Of a DNA stretch of 28,614 nt, positions 1 through 8,503 are shown piece by piece. The position numbers and the translations under genes are program-made. The DNA lies in the NCBI GenBank assembly GCA_937892225.1, contig CALAUH010000318.1, forward strand, positions 1-28,614, written 5' to 3'. The DNA comes from an uncultured Treponema sp. (GTDB taxonomy: Bacteria > Spirochaetota > Spirochaetia > Treponematales > Treponemataceae). Numbering within the stretch: position 1 is the stretch's first letter; the number at the start of each line of letters is the position of its first letter. The notes below the pieces were generated by a model. The model was not told where the DNA came from and did no database searches. It was given only the letters and a program-made list of their open reading frames with translations.

Positions 1-12
1 AACTTCGTTTAC

Positions 13-972
13 TTATTCTTCACATGAACAAACTGCGTTAAAAAAGGAATCTGAGTTTTCTTCAAATGTTGAAAATTTAATTTTATCAATTTTATTATTT
101 GGGGCTTCAATATAAAATATATAGTTAATGGCTTTTTCTTCCAGAAAGCGTTTTTTTGTTTCGATTTGGACTATCTGATCAAAATCTGCTTTTTTTAGTT
201 TAAATCCTTTTCTGTAAAAGAAAGACCTGTTTTTTTCATCAACTTTGATGGTTTTATAAAAAAGTACGAATTTATAAACAAACCACCAGCTTATTGAAGC
301 GAAAAGTATAAGAATGTAATCAATTATTTCAAGGGTGCCGTTTGGATGTTTATTTATTTTTAGATTTGGATAAAAGATTGTAGCGGCACAAATTAATAAT
401 GCAATCATAATCAACAAAAATATTGTTCCTTTATTATAAACTTTGTATTTTCGTTGTAATCGTCTGGAATTTTCAAATGCACAGGATGATGCAAAATCAG
501 CAAATCTTTTTACATTAACCATTGTAGATTCAATATCAACTTTAATATATCCAAAATAAACTGAAACATTACCGGCATTATCAACTCTGCAGGATGTAAT
601 ATCTTTTGTTGAACAAACGATTGTCTTTCTTAAAAATCTTTTTACTGTTATTTCAAATCTGTCAATTTCAATTTTAAAATAACATTCTATTAATAATAAA
701 AATAAAAAAAATACATCAAATGCAAGAAAAAAGTACATTCCTATTAAAGCATCATATTTATAAGAAAAAAAAGCGAATCCTAAAAAAAAGATAATTCCAA
801 AAACAAAAAGTGGAATTATATATTTTGGTTTATGTACGACAAAACAGGATTCATTTAAAAATACATTATCTTCATCATTTGCTTCTTGTATTCCTTCTTT
901 TGTTGATTTTTTATCACAAGATTTTTTTGCAAATTGTCCTATTAAAGAAGAGATTATAGTTGAAAAATCCAT
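13..972 (-). CDS. Membrane protein with two transmembrane hairpins, unknown function
   Basis: Unrecognised integral membrane protein of 319 aa. It has two pairs of strongly hydrophobic segments: one about residues 51-95 (from the ATG) and one about residues 185-240. Between and after them are soluble stretches rich in beta-type residues, each starting with an IEIDRFEITV- or IKVDEKNRSFF-like strand. This resembles a duplicated module of TM hairpin plus small PH-like beta domain, as in bacterial membrane PH-type proteins; that is inference from the layout. I chose ATG at 972 because AGGA lies 6 nt upstream. The frame can be extended to a TTG at 1017, but that codon abuts the upstream stop and has no Shine-Dalgarno sequence. 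It is the third gene of the alpha-galactosidase operon, 46 nt after the 144-aa gene. Function unknown. Confidence 0.75.
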   Translation of the reverse strand: MDFSTIISSLIGQFAKKSCDKKSTKEGIQEANDEDNVFLNESCFVVHKPKYIIPLFVFGIIFFLGFAFFSYKYDALIGMYFFLAFDVFFLFLLLIECYFKIEIDRFEITVKRFLRKTIVCSTKDITSCRVDNAGNVSVYFGYIKVDIESTMVNVKRFADFASSCAFENSRRLQRKYKVYNKGTIFLLIMIALLICAATIFYPNLKINKHPNGTLEIIDYILILFASISWWFVYKFVLFYKTIKVDEKNRSFFYRKGFKLKKADFDQIVQIETKKRFLEEKAINYIFYIEAPNNKIDKIKFSTFEENSDSFFNAVCSCEE

Positions 973-1018
973 ATACGTTCCTGTTAAAAATCTATCATAA
1001 AAATTTTTATATGACAAC

Positions 1019-1453
1019 TTATTGATTTTTTATCTTATTTTTAAGTTCCACAATTCGTTTAATAATTTCAGCTGCTTCTTTATCACTTACAGTTTCGAGC
1101 ATATTAAATAACTTTATGATTATAAAATTGCCACTTTCATCAGTTGTTTCAAAATCACAGGCTTCCATAATTTTTCTTACATAAACCTGGGCTATATGAT
1201 TTGCACAGACGCGGCAGTTATATATATCTTTTAATTCTTTTGCTGCTTCTATATTTTCCAAATCTTTAATTCCAAGTTCAATTTTCATAAACAAATGAGA
1301 AATTCTTGCAGCGGCACGTTTATCGAGAATTGTATCTGGCTGTGATTCATCTATTTCTTCCAGCCAGAACCGAGTTCTTCCATAATGAAGTAAATCTTTT
1401 TTTTGCTCAAAAAATTGATTCCATAAAAGATTTATAAAATCACTTGTTGTCAT
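1019..1453 (-). CDS. 144-aa hypothetical protein coupled to alpha-galactosidase
   Basis: Small, mostly helical soluble protein of 144 aa. The middle contains AARISHLFMKIELG followed about 20 residues later by DIYNCRVCANHIAQVYVRKI. This pattern of a helix, a linker, and 'D-Y-C-C-NHIAQVY-I' is faintly like an S-layer-homology-type unit, but I cannot assign it. Its ATG at 1453-1451 overlaps the TGA of the upstream alpha-galactosidase (1452-1450) as ATGA, which indicates translational coupling. This is why I prefer it to the TTG at 1489. No signal peptide or membrane segment is present. Its partner suggests a role in carbohydrate use or in handling the enzyme, but that rests on context only. Confidence 0.7.
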   Translation of the reverse strand: MTTSDFINLLWNQFFEQKKDLLHYGRTRFWLEEIDESQPDTILDKRAAARISHLFMKIELGIKDLENIEAAKELKDIYNCRVCANHIAQVYVRKIMEACDFETTDESGNFIIIKLFNMLETVSDKEAAEIIKRIVELKNKIKNQ

Positions 1454-3222
1454 TTGTTCGGACTGATTTTTACAGTATAGTTTCCGCAAGGCTCTACTGA
1501 TGGAATTGTAATTTCAAAACCTTCTGCAACTTGAGATTCTTTTGTCCATAAATTTTTTACCGTATAAGATTTTGCATTCATAAATGAAGCCGGGATTTTA
1601 TGCTGCAATTTTGTCAGTAATTCTTTTTTTACAGTAAAAGGTTCTGTTTCTTTATTTTCATCAAGATTAAAAAGTGAAAGGGCAATACTGTCATCACTAA
1701 GTGGTTTTATAAGAACATCAAATCTGCTGTTATTTTCTATATATTCTGTATCTGGATTTTTAGAAAGGGTTGATGTGTAAACGCGTTTTGCCTGAATTCC
1801 AAGTGCATCTTGATTCAGACAGATTAAATCCTGATTTGTAATAATATTATAAAGTTCATCATTTTTTTGAACACGGCGTAAATCAAGTCCAAGTAAAAGC
1901 GGAGAATTCAACATACACCACATTGCAAAATGAGTTTGATTCATTGTTAAAGTTAATCCTGTCATTCCAATCATAAGCATATCAGGATCATTCCAGCCTT
2001 TTTCTAAACCGGCATATTCATCCATTACGACTGCTTTATTATATTGTGATGTTACACTTGGAGTTCCTTTATCTGTCCAGCTTCCAAAACCAGGATCTCC
2101 GTCTGAACCAACTCTAAACGTAATGTCATTTAAAATTCGCCATGAATCTGCAACTTTATATCCCCAGTTATGAGGATGAGTTTTTCCCCACTCGCATAAA
2201 GAAAGAATAATATCATTATCTGGAGATGCAAGTTTTAAACCTTCGAGCATTGCTGCGTATGAACAAAGTGTATTTTCCTGACGACGATGATTCATTATGC
2301 GGATAATGTTTTGTCCTTTTTTAAGTTCCACTGTGATTGGTTCTGAATCTATAAAAGTCTGAGGTGTTTCTGTCTGAGGAAGTAAATCATCATAAAAATA
2401 AACGGCATCTTTTCCTTTACCGACAGCAAGAGTAAGCCATGAACCGATTCCTTCTTCCTTTCCAGTGGCATATGTAATTACAAGCTGATATTTACCTGCA
2501 GTTTGAACGTCCACTGAAAATTCAAGTTCCCCACTACGAAGACCGTTTGGAGATGTTCCAGTATTTGTTCCGTCAAAAGTTCCAATGTGAGTGAAATAAT
2601 CATCTTTTTTTTGAACACCGTTTCCTGTAACTGATAAATCAAATTTTACAGTTTCCAATGATTTATCTAAAAATTTTATGTTTTTAATATTTGGAGCAAA
2701 AACATATTTTGCATTTTCAGGATTAGAAAAAGTGGCATTGTCCCAAAGATTGTAACAGTTATCAACTTTAAGATAATCAATTTTCCAGTTTATATATGAC
2801 TGGGCATCTGTTTTTTCATGGCCGCAGGTTCCAACTTCAAGACCGCTGCAAAGTCTGTCTCCAATATCATTATACATTCCAAATTTTAAACCTTTAGAAT
2901 GAATGTAATCTGACATTGCCATAAAACCGCCCGGGAATTTTACTTCATCACTTTCAAGTTTTCCATCTACTCTTTTTGAACGGTAACAGCCATCATCTAA
3001 AATTACATATTTATATCCAAGTTTATCAAGTCCAAGTTCTACGATTTTGTCTGCCATTAATTTTGTAAGCTGTTCATTGTTTCCAGTTCCAAATGCATTC
3101 CAGCTGTTCCAACCCATCGCAGGCAGATGATTTTTCTTTTTATTGAATAAAATTTCTCCATCAAAAAAAGAATCAAAACGATATTTATTATCTGTAATTT
3201 TATCTGGTGAATTTAAGCCCAT
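1450..3222 (-). CDS. GH27 alpha-galactosidase with an inserted beta-sandwich domain
   Basis: Retaining alpha-galactosidase of glycoside hydrolase family 27 (clan GH-D), predicted to cleave terminal alpha-linked galactose from oligosaccharides. Visible family marks are GWNSWN (residues 37-42), ILDDGC (74-79), KIDYLKVDNC with the probable nucleophile Asp154, LCEWG (342-346), SWRILNDI with the probable acid/base Asp366, and GWNDPDML (409-416). The two catalytic Asp are about 212 residues apart; GH27 enzymes normally have about 55 between them. Residues about 210-335 instead form a separate stretch (GELEFSVDV, GKYQLVITYATG, GQNIIRIM) that looks like a carbohydrate-binding jelly roll inside the barrel. 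The C-terminal beta-domain covers about 490-590. There is no signal peptide, so the enzyme is probably cytoplasmic. ATG at 3222 has GGA five nt upstream. First gene of a minus-strand operon. Confidence 0.93.
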   Translation of the reverse strand: MGLNSPDKITDNKYRFDSFFDGEILFNKKKNHLPAMGWNSWNAFGTGNNEQLTKLMADKIVELGLDKLGYKYVILDDGCYRSKRVDGKLESDEVKFPGGFMAMSDYIHSKGLKFGMYNDIGDRLCSGLEVGTCGHEKTDAQSYINWKIDYLKVDNCYNLWDNATFSNPENAKYVFAPNIKNIKFLDKSLETVKFDLSVTGNGVQKKDDYFTHIGTFDGTNTGTSPNGLRSGELEFSVDVQTAGKYQLVITYATGKEEGIGSWLTLAVGKGKDAVYFYDDLLPQTETPQTFIDSEPITVELKKGQNIIRIMNHRRQENTLCSYAAMLEGLKLASPDNDIILSLCEWGKTHPHNWGYKVADSWRILNDITFRVGSDGDPGFGSWTDKGTPSVTSQYNKAVVMDEYAGLEKGWNDPDMLMIGMTGLTLTMNQTHFAMWCMLNSPLLLGLDLRRVQKNDELYNIITNQDLICLNQDALGIQAKRVYTSTLSKNPDTEYIENNSRFDVLIKPLSDDSIALSLFNLDENKETEPFTVKKELLTKLQHKIPASFMNAKSYTVKNLWTKESQVAEGFEITIPSVEPCGNYTVKISPNK

Positions 3223-3294
3223 AGTATTCCATCCTTAAATTTATTTTAGTCGCTCAAATAAAAGTTTTCTATAAATAAAATCCACTATAATTGT

Positions 3295-3314
3295 ATAAAT
3301 TTATTAAAATTTAT
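3295..3314. repeat. Perfect AT-only inverted repeat in divergent intergenic region
   Basis: ATAAATTT at 3295-3302 and its complement AAATTTAT at 3307-3314 flank a 4-nt centre. It sits in the 197-bp divergent region between the alpha-galactosidase operon and the CIS operon. It could be an operator for either side, but in sequence this AT-rich such a palindrome can arise by chance. Confidence 0.3.
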
Positions 3315-3326
3315 GGCTTATTTCTC

Positions 3327-3355
3327 TTTATTATTATTATAAAATTGAATATAAT
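3327..3355 (+). promoter_or_regulatory. Candidate promoter of the CIS operon
   Basis: An exact TATAAT lies at 3350-3355, with a weak TTTATT (-35-like) at 3327-3332 and a 17-nt spacer. It would give a leader of roughly 55-60 nt before the ATG at 3420, which has AAGGA at 3404-3408. The region is almost pure A/T, so the match is weak evidence. No other promoter-sized gap occurs for about 20 kb downstream. Confidence 0.35.
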
Positions 3356-3419
3356 TAAAGTAATTATTTATTTTTAATAGTTGATTAAAAGTTTATAACA
3401 AAAAAGGAATCATAACAAA

Positions 3420-4940
3420 ATGGAAAAAGTAGAGTTTTTCAAGCGGGCAAATTTTTTTCCAGGATTAAAAGCAACTCCTGGTTTCTGGAATGAAATAGAA
3501 GATTATCATTTTAGAAAAGAATCCCTTTACAACAGTTTATATCATGGTTTTGGTATTGTACCAGACTATCTTGAATCCATGCATGTTCAGGCTGATAAAA
3601 CAAAAGGTGGTCTTATCACGTTAATTGTCGGTTCCGGAATGGCTTTCGACGGTCTTGGTCGTCCACTCTTTCTTTATGAACCTCAGGCCCTTGTCTTAGA
3701 TCCTAAAAAATTTAAACTTCCATGCACAATTTATATTACAGCCTCTTATGATGAAAAGATGGAAGATTTTTATGAAGACAGAGAAAATTCTGATTTACAG
3801 GGCTATCAGCGTAAAAAAGAATCTTGTGTAATCAATATTATTAATGACATTCCTGATCCTTCTATTTACATTGAACTTGCAAGAATTAAACTTTCTAATA
3901 ACGATGGAAACGGTGTTACTGAAATTACCAATTGTAATAATTTTACGGATCCTGGAATAAATGCTTTAGATTACCGATTTATTCCCTGGGCAACTAGAGT
4001 AAAAAAAGGTATTTCCAGTTACCTCCAGAATTACATGATTGAACTTCTTAATTTTACAGAAACAGTTTGTAATACAAGTTATGAAGTTATACAATTACCT
4101 TCTTTTAGAAATCTTCAGACAGTTGCAATGACTTCTAAAATGATTATGCAAACTGCAGGAGTTTTCTTTGATGACATCATCAATATTATAACTCCAATCT
4201 TTAATATGGATCACCAGGTTCTATTTGAAATTGCTGAATACGAACGAAATAACGAAAAGGTAGGTAGAATTTATACAACAAAACCTGCTTATGAAGATGC
4301 TCGAAAAGCAATGTATACATTAGGTGATGCAATTAAAGCTTATAATAATTCTTATGAAGAAATTGATACTATTCTTAATCTTCATAAAGAAGTTATGAAC
4401 GGATTAAAACATACTCTTGTGGAAAAAGAAGTTTCTACAAGCGACATTATCTATATCAGTTACAAAATGCCTCATATTCTGTTATTCGAAGACCAGCGTT
4501 TTACTCTTGTAGATTCTATTGTAATGGGTTCAGAAGAATCTGTTGAATCACACAATTTACATTTTGAAAACTGTGTTCAGTCTACAACAAACAATGAAGC
4601 ATTCTACTATCCAGACGGAGTTTTAGTACACGATATTGTAAAACGATGGATTGGTGGAGAAATGAAGTTTACTCTTAAAAATATTATAAAGGGAAGAAAA
4701 ACTTTAATTATCCGCCGTACAGATATTCATCAAGGGAATTACAGTGTTGATGTAAAATATCAGGGTAATTCTGTAAAAACTCTTACCGTAGATGGAATCG
4801 ATACTAAAAACAGATGGCGAAATCTCTACTTCACTTTTGAAGAAGGCGAACTTAACGAATTCAATCCTGAACTTTCTCTTGCTCTCGACGGTAAAGGAAG
4901 AGATAACGCTGGTACTATCTGGATTTATCAACTTTTGTAA
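3420..4940 (+). CDS. Conserved 506-aa protein heading the CIS operon
   Basis: First gene of the CIS operon. I recognise the N-terminal pattern rather than a named function. FFKRANFFPGL, a bulky helix EDYHFRKE, YHGFGIVPDYL, then VGSGMAFDGLGRPLFL over residues about 6-90 match a family of proteins found beside phage-tail-like clusters and FHA proteins. These start with a binding module where a 'G-A-D-G-GR' loop precedes a beta-strand. The middle (about 190-340) is helical. The C-terminus (about 365-506) is beta-rich, ending FNPELSLALDGKGRDNAGTIW, which looks like a jelly-roll or lectin-like fold. No signal peptide or TM segment. Adjacent to the zinc-ribbon/FHA gene (42-nt gap). A baseplate or fibre-like role is possible but is inference only. 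Confidence 0.7.
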   Translation: MEKVEFFKRANFFPGLKATPGFWNEIEDYHFRKESLYNSLYHGFGIVPDYLESMHVQADKTKGGLITLIVGSGMAFDGLGRPLFLYEPQALVLDPKKFKLPCTIYITASYDEKMEDFYEDRENSDLQGYQRKKESCVINIINDIPDPSIYIELARIKLSNNDGNGVTEITNCNNFTDPGINALDYRFIPWATRVKKGISSYLQNYMIELLNFTETVCNTSYEVIQLPSFRNLQTVAMTSKMIMQTAGVFFDDIINIITPIFNMDHQVLFEIAEYERNNEKVGRIYTTKPAYEDARKAMYTLGDAIKAYNNSYEEIDTILNLHKEVMNGLKHTLVEKEVSTSDIIYISYKMPHILLFEDQRFTLVDSIVMGSEESVESHNLHFENCVQSTTNNEAFYYPDGVLVHDIVKRWIGGEMKFTLKNIIKGRKTLIIRRTDIHQGNYSVDVKYQGNSVKTLTVDGIDTKNRWRNLYFTFEEGELNEFNPELSLALDGKGRDNAGTIWIYQLL

Positions 4941-4982
4941 AATAATAAACTCAATAATAACGTTACGTTATAGGAGACAACG

Positions 4983-5351
4983 ATGGGTTTTAAATATTGT
5001 AAAGAAGGACATATCATGGATCCTTCCTGGAAATATTGTCCAGTCTGTTTAGCACCTCTTGCAGGATGGTTTGTAGCTTTAGACAATAAAGGTGTTCCAA
5101 AAAAATTTTATACTATTCACGAAGGCAAATCTTTTATTGGCAGTGGTGTTGACTGTGAAATCAGAATCTTAAAATCAGGACTTAGCCGTCAGCAGGCATA
5201 TATTTCAATTGCAGATGGTATTTGTGATATTGTAGATTTAGGTAACGGTTCAAGTATGAAAGTTAACAAAAACGATACTGTAAAGATGACATTAATCGAT
5301 GGTGATATTATTACTTTTGGTGATTCATCTTTTAAAATCAAACTCTTATAG
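4983..5351 (+). CDS. Zinc-ribbon plus FHA-domain protein
   Basis: Small cytoplasmic protein of 122 aa with two parts. Residues 5-24 form a zinc-ribbon-like knuckle (CKEGH at 6-10, CPVC at 19-22). Residues about 44-122 form an FHA fold: FIGSG (51-55), ILKSGLSRQQA (62-72), IVDLGNGSSMKVN and LIDGDIITFG. FHA domains bind phosphothreonine. The core is present, but the usual His of the SxxH motif is Gln71, so phosphopeptide binding may be altered. FHA proteins regulate type VI secretion and often accompany injection systems; no Ser/Thr kinase is visible in this window. GGAGA sits six nt before the ATG. It is followed after 9 nt by the vWA gene, whose C-terminus carries a closely similar zinc ribbon. 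Confidence 0.85.
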   Translation: MGFKYCKEGHIMDPSWKYCPVCLAPLAGWFVALDNKGVPKKFYTIHEGKSFIGSGVDCEIRILKSGLSRQQAYISIADGICDIVDLGNGSSMKVNKNDTVKMTLIDGDIITFGDSSFKIKLL

Positions 5352-5360
5352 GAAAATAAA

Positions 5361-6542
5361 ATGACAAAAAGTAAAAAACTTATATCAATTATTTCTATTA
5401 TTTTTTCAATTTCAATTTTCTGTTTTGCAGACGGTGAAACTAAGACAGAAGAAAAAAAGGAAAAAAGTCCTTTAACTATAAAAATTGACCAGCTTGAATA
5501 TACTGACTATCCAAATCTTAAAGCATATGCTGTAGTAAAAAATAAAAAAGGTGAAAATGTTACAAGTTTAGCACCTAGTCTTTTTTCTTTCAGAGTTGAT
5601 AATGCTACAGTTCCAGTTAAAGCAAAAATCATTCCTTTTTCTATGGCCAATGAACCTGTAGATTATTCCATCATGATTTCTAACAACGGTATTATGGAAG
5701 GAGAGCCTCTCGATTTCCAGAAAAATGCCATTATGAAATTCGTTGAAACAATGAATGATGATGATACTCTTTCTATTTACTCTATTAATGAAGAAGGAGG
5801 AATAATTGCTGAAGGTCTTAAAAAAAATAATTTTGATTCTAAACTAGTTAATCAAATCGAAATTACTGAATCACAACCACGTTTGTATGATTCAATCAAT
5901 AATATTATTAAAAAGGTAAATCAGCGTCCTACTCAGAGAAAAGTCATGATTATTCTTTCTGATGGTCGTGACCAGAACAGCCGTTTTTCTAAAAATGAAT
6001 TGTTAGCAACACTTACTTCTGTAGGCATTCCTATTTACTCAATTGGTATTACTGTATTATCAGCATCAACATTAAGTAATCTTGATGAAATGTCTCAGGT
6101 AACAAACGGTACTTATTATTATTCAAGAAAACTTAAAGATATTCCAGATAACATTAAATTAATCAGTGACTGTATTAAACAAGGTTATATTCTTAACTTA
6201 AAAGTAAAAAAAGTAAAAGCAGATAATATTTCTCATATTCTTGAATTACGTGTAGATGAACTTGAATCAGAAGGAAAAGGTACTAAAGCATTTATTGCTA
6301 TAAAACAACCTTTCCCAAAATGGTTAAAAATCTTCTTAATCATCTTAGGTGTAATTTTAATTATTGCAATTGTAATTTTATGTGTTTTATACAGAATTAC
6401 AAAACGAAGAAATATGGGTATTACAAGAAGAAAATGTAAAGTATGTGGTAATATCATGAAAGACAACTGGGAAAGTTGTCCTTTCTGTAAATATCTTCCA
6501 GAAATAAAGTTAGGTAAAAAAGGTAAAAAAAATAATGAGTAA
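5361..6542 (+). CDS. Membrane-anchored von Willebrand A-like protein with C-terminal zinc ribbon
   Basis: Protein of 393 aa. An N-terminal signal or TM segment (about 7-22) is followed by a charged linker and a vWA-like Rossmann domain (about 95-270). A second TM helix (about 321-344) leads to a basic stretch and a cytoplasmic zinc ribbon: CKVC at 359-362, CPFC at 373-376. The vWA domain keeps the second motif (IILSDGRDQ, residues 197-205). The metal-ion site that normally reads DxSxS is degenerate (ISNNGIM, about 106-112), so classic metal-dependent ligand binding is doubtful. The bulk of the protein should face the periplasm. The ribbon resembles that of the preceding FHA protein. The stop overlaps the sheath start by 8 nt. 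Likely an inner-membrane sensor or anchor for the CIS; that role is inferred. Confidence 0.82.
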   Translation: MTKSKKLISIISIIFSISIFCFADGETKTEEKKEKSPLTIKIDQLEYTDYPNLKAYAVVKNKKGENVTSLAPSLFSFRVDNATVPVKAKIIPFSMANEPVDYSIMISNNGIMEGEPLDFQKNAIMKFVETMNDDDTLSIYSINEEGGIIAEGLKKNNFDSKLVNQIEITESQPRLYDSINNIIKKVNQRPTQRKVMIILSDGRDQNSRFSKNELLATLTSVGIPIYSIGITVLSASTLSNLDEMSQVTNGTYYYSRKLKDIPDNIKLISDCIKQGYILNLKVKKVKADNISHILELRVDELESEGKGTKAFIAIKQPFPKWLKIFLIILGVILIIAIVILCVLYRITKRRNMGITRRKCKVCGNIMKDNWESCPFCKYLPEIKLGKKGKKNNE

Positions 6543-8031
6543 CTTTGTAGTACCTGGCGTTTATGTTCAGGAACAACAAAATAATTTAAATCCTCTTGCA
6601 ATAGATTCTCGTTGTCTTTCTGCATTTGCCGGGATAACAGAATCAGGACCTTTAAATAAACCTGTATTATTAAAAAGTTTTAATGAATATCTGAACATAT
6701 TTGGTGGTTTTGATACTATTGGAGTTCTTCCTTATTCAGTATTCAGTTATTTTAAATGCGGCGGAAAAGAATGTATTGTCGTAAGAGTTGCAGATACAAA
6801 AAATGCTGCTTGTGCACAACACACAATAAAAACTACAAACGGTAAAATACATTTTACAGCTTCCAGTGAAGGTCACTGGGGAAACTATCTGACATTAAGT
6901 ACATGGACTGAAAATAAAGATAACTTTTCTGTTACACTAACCTATCGTAATAAAACAGAGAGCTTTGTTCATCTTTCCTATAATCCAAATGATGAACGAT
7001 ATTTTGAATCATACATAAATTCACATTCAACATTATGTTCTGTAAAAGCAGAAGGAAAAGTTTCTGATATCCAGCCGGATTTTATGAAGACTTTTTCTGG
7101 TGGAAAAGACGGAATTGCAGAATTAACACCTGGAACTTTTATTGGCCAATATAACGGATTAGAAAACAATTCTGGAATCGGATGTTTTGAAGAACGAGAT
7201 GATATTTCTTTAATTGCAGTTCCTGATATCTGTTTATTTAAAAAAGAAGAAGATATTACAACAATTCAAAGGGCATTAATTACTCAGGCAGAAAGATTTC
7301 CTGGAAGATTTGCAATTTTAGATGTACCACAAAATCTTGATGTTCTTAAAATGAATAAATGGGCAGATAAAATGAACAGTTCTTTTGCTGCTGCATACTA
7401 TCCTTTTATAGATATTACAGATCCTTTAGATACTACAGGAATTGCTACTTTAAGAATTCCTCCAAGTGCAGCAGTTTGTGGCTGTATTGCAGATACTGAT
7501 GATAAAAAAGGTGTTTTTCATGCACCAGCTAACTGCTTAATTGACGGAGCTGTTGGTATTTCTGAAAAACTGACTGTCGGTGAACAGGAAATGCTTTATA
7601 CAAAAGGAATAAATGTTTTAAAATATTTCCCGGGTCGTGGTGTTAAAGTCTGGGGAGCAAAAACACTTTCTTATGATAAAGAATGGGAATTTATTAATGT
7701 AAGGCGAACTTTTACAAGAGTTTGTTCCTCATTAAAAAAAGGTACCCAATGGGCAGTTTTTGAACCAAATGATAAAAATCTTAGAAAACGACTTGTCAGA
7801 CAAGTAAGTGGATTTTTATTAAACTTATGGAACAAAGGGTATTTTGCAGGAAGTACTCCGGAACAAGGATTTTACGTTCGTTGTGATGAAGAACTAAATC
7901 CACCGGAAAATATTGATGCAGGTATCCTGACTTTTGAAGTTGGATTAGCAATTGTTCATCCTGTTGAATTTTTCAAAATAACTCTTGCAGCAGAAAAAGA
8001 TGGATCAAATGTATATATTCAAGATAAATAA
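6535..8031 (+). CDS. Contractile tail sheath protein
   Basis: Sheath subunit of a contractile injection system; it polymerises around the inner tube and contracts to drive it. It is 498 aa, usual for a short eCIS/phage sheath. Diagnostic features are the N-terminal VPGVYVQE (5-12), the middle variable domain, AILDVPQN, and IPPSAAVCGCIADTD. The strongly conserved C-terminal sheath domain contains FPGRGVKVWGAKTLS, FINVRRTF, GTQWAVFEPND, FLLNLWNKGYFAGSTPEQ, CDEELNPPENIDAG and a final VEFF strand that makes the inter-subunit beta-handshake. The ATG lies inside the end of the vWA gene, so translation is probably coupled. Only one sheath gene is present; many eCIS have two or three. Confidence 0.96.
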   Translation: MSNFVVPGVYVQEQQNNLNPLAIDSRCLSAFAGITESGPLNKPVLLKSFNEYLNIFGGFDTIGVLPYSVFSYFKCGGKECIVVRVADTKNAACAQHTIKTTNGKIHFTASSEGHWGNYLTLSTWTENKDNFSVTLTYRNKTESFVHLSYNPNDERYFESYINSHSTLCSVKAEGKVSDIQPDFMKTFSGGKDGIAELTPGTFIGQYNGLENNSGIGCFEERDDISLIAVPDICLFKKEEDITTIQRALITQAERFPGRFAILDVPQNLDVLKMNKWADKMNSSFAAAYYPFIDITDPLDTTGIATLRIPPSAAVCGCIADTDDKKGVFHAPANCLIDGAVGISEKLTVGEQEMLYTKGINVLKYFPGRGVKVWGAKTLSYDKEWEFINVRRTFTRVCSSLKKGTQWAVFEPNDKNLRKRLVRQVSGFLLNLWNKGYFAGSTPEQGFYVRCDEELNPPENIDAGILTFEVGLAIVHPVEFFKITLAAEKDGSNVYIQDK

Positions 8032-8047
8032 AAAAGGAGATTAGCTT

Positions 8048-8488
8048 ATGGCAGATGATGGAAAACTTACTTCATATCTTTTTACTGTAGAAATTGACGG
8101 CATTGAAACAGCCAGATTTCAAAAGTGTGAAGGATTAGAAGCAGAAACTTATGTGTACGAAGTTGAAGAAGGTGGTATGAATAATACTACTCATAAATTC
8201 TATGGCAGAACCCGTTATCCAAATTTAATTTTAGAAAAAGGTATTTCTGATAATGACGATTTGTTTAACTGGTATAAAAAAACTTTATTAGATGATGGAA
8301 AAGTTGAACGTAAAAATGGTTCAGTTATTCTGAAAGATACAGAAAATCATGAAGTAAAACGCTGGAACTTTTTTAATGCATTTCCATGCAGATGGATTGG
8401 TCCACGTCTCGAAACAAACCTTGGTAGTGAATATGCAGTTGAACGCATAGAAATTGCACATGAAGGTATCTCTGTAGATAGTTATTAA
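8048..8488 (+). CDS. Inner tail tube protein (gp19-like)
   Basis: Tube subunit of 146 aa, the normal length for T4 gp19-like/eCIS tube proteins that form hexameric rings inside the sheath. It reads FTVEIDGIETARFQKCEGLE at the N-terminus, then VYEVEEGG, a 'THKFYGRTRYPNL' strand, LEKGISDNDDLFNWY and a C-terminal YAVERIEIAHEGI strand, all typical of the family. AAGGAGA lies 10 nt upstream of the ATG. It directly follows the sheath and precedes the LysM adaptor, the canonical order. Only one tube gene is seen, whereas some eCIS carry two. Confidence 0.96.
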   Translation: MADDGKLTSYLFTVEIDGIETARFQKCEGLEAETYVYEVEEGGMNNTTHKFYGRTRYPNLILEKGISDNDDLFNWYKKTLLDDGKVERKNGSVILKDTENHEVKRWNFFNAFPCRWIGPRLETNLGSEYAVERIEIAHEGISVDSY

Positions 8489-8503
8489 TAGGAGGAGAGA
8501 TAA

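Noticed and set aside
973..1017. TTG-initiated extension of the membrane protein
   Set aside because: TTG abuts the previous stop and has no SD, whereas ATG 972 has AGGA at a good distance.
4792..5052. Frame overlapping the end of the 506-aa gene and the FHA gene
   Set aside because: Both overlapped genes have clear motifs and SDs; this frame has neither, and its product shows no family features.
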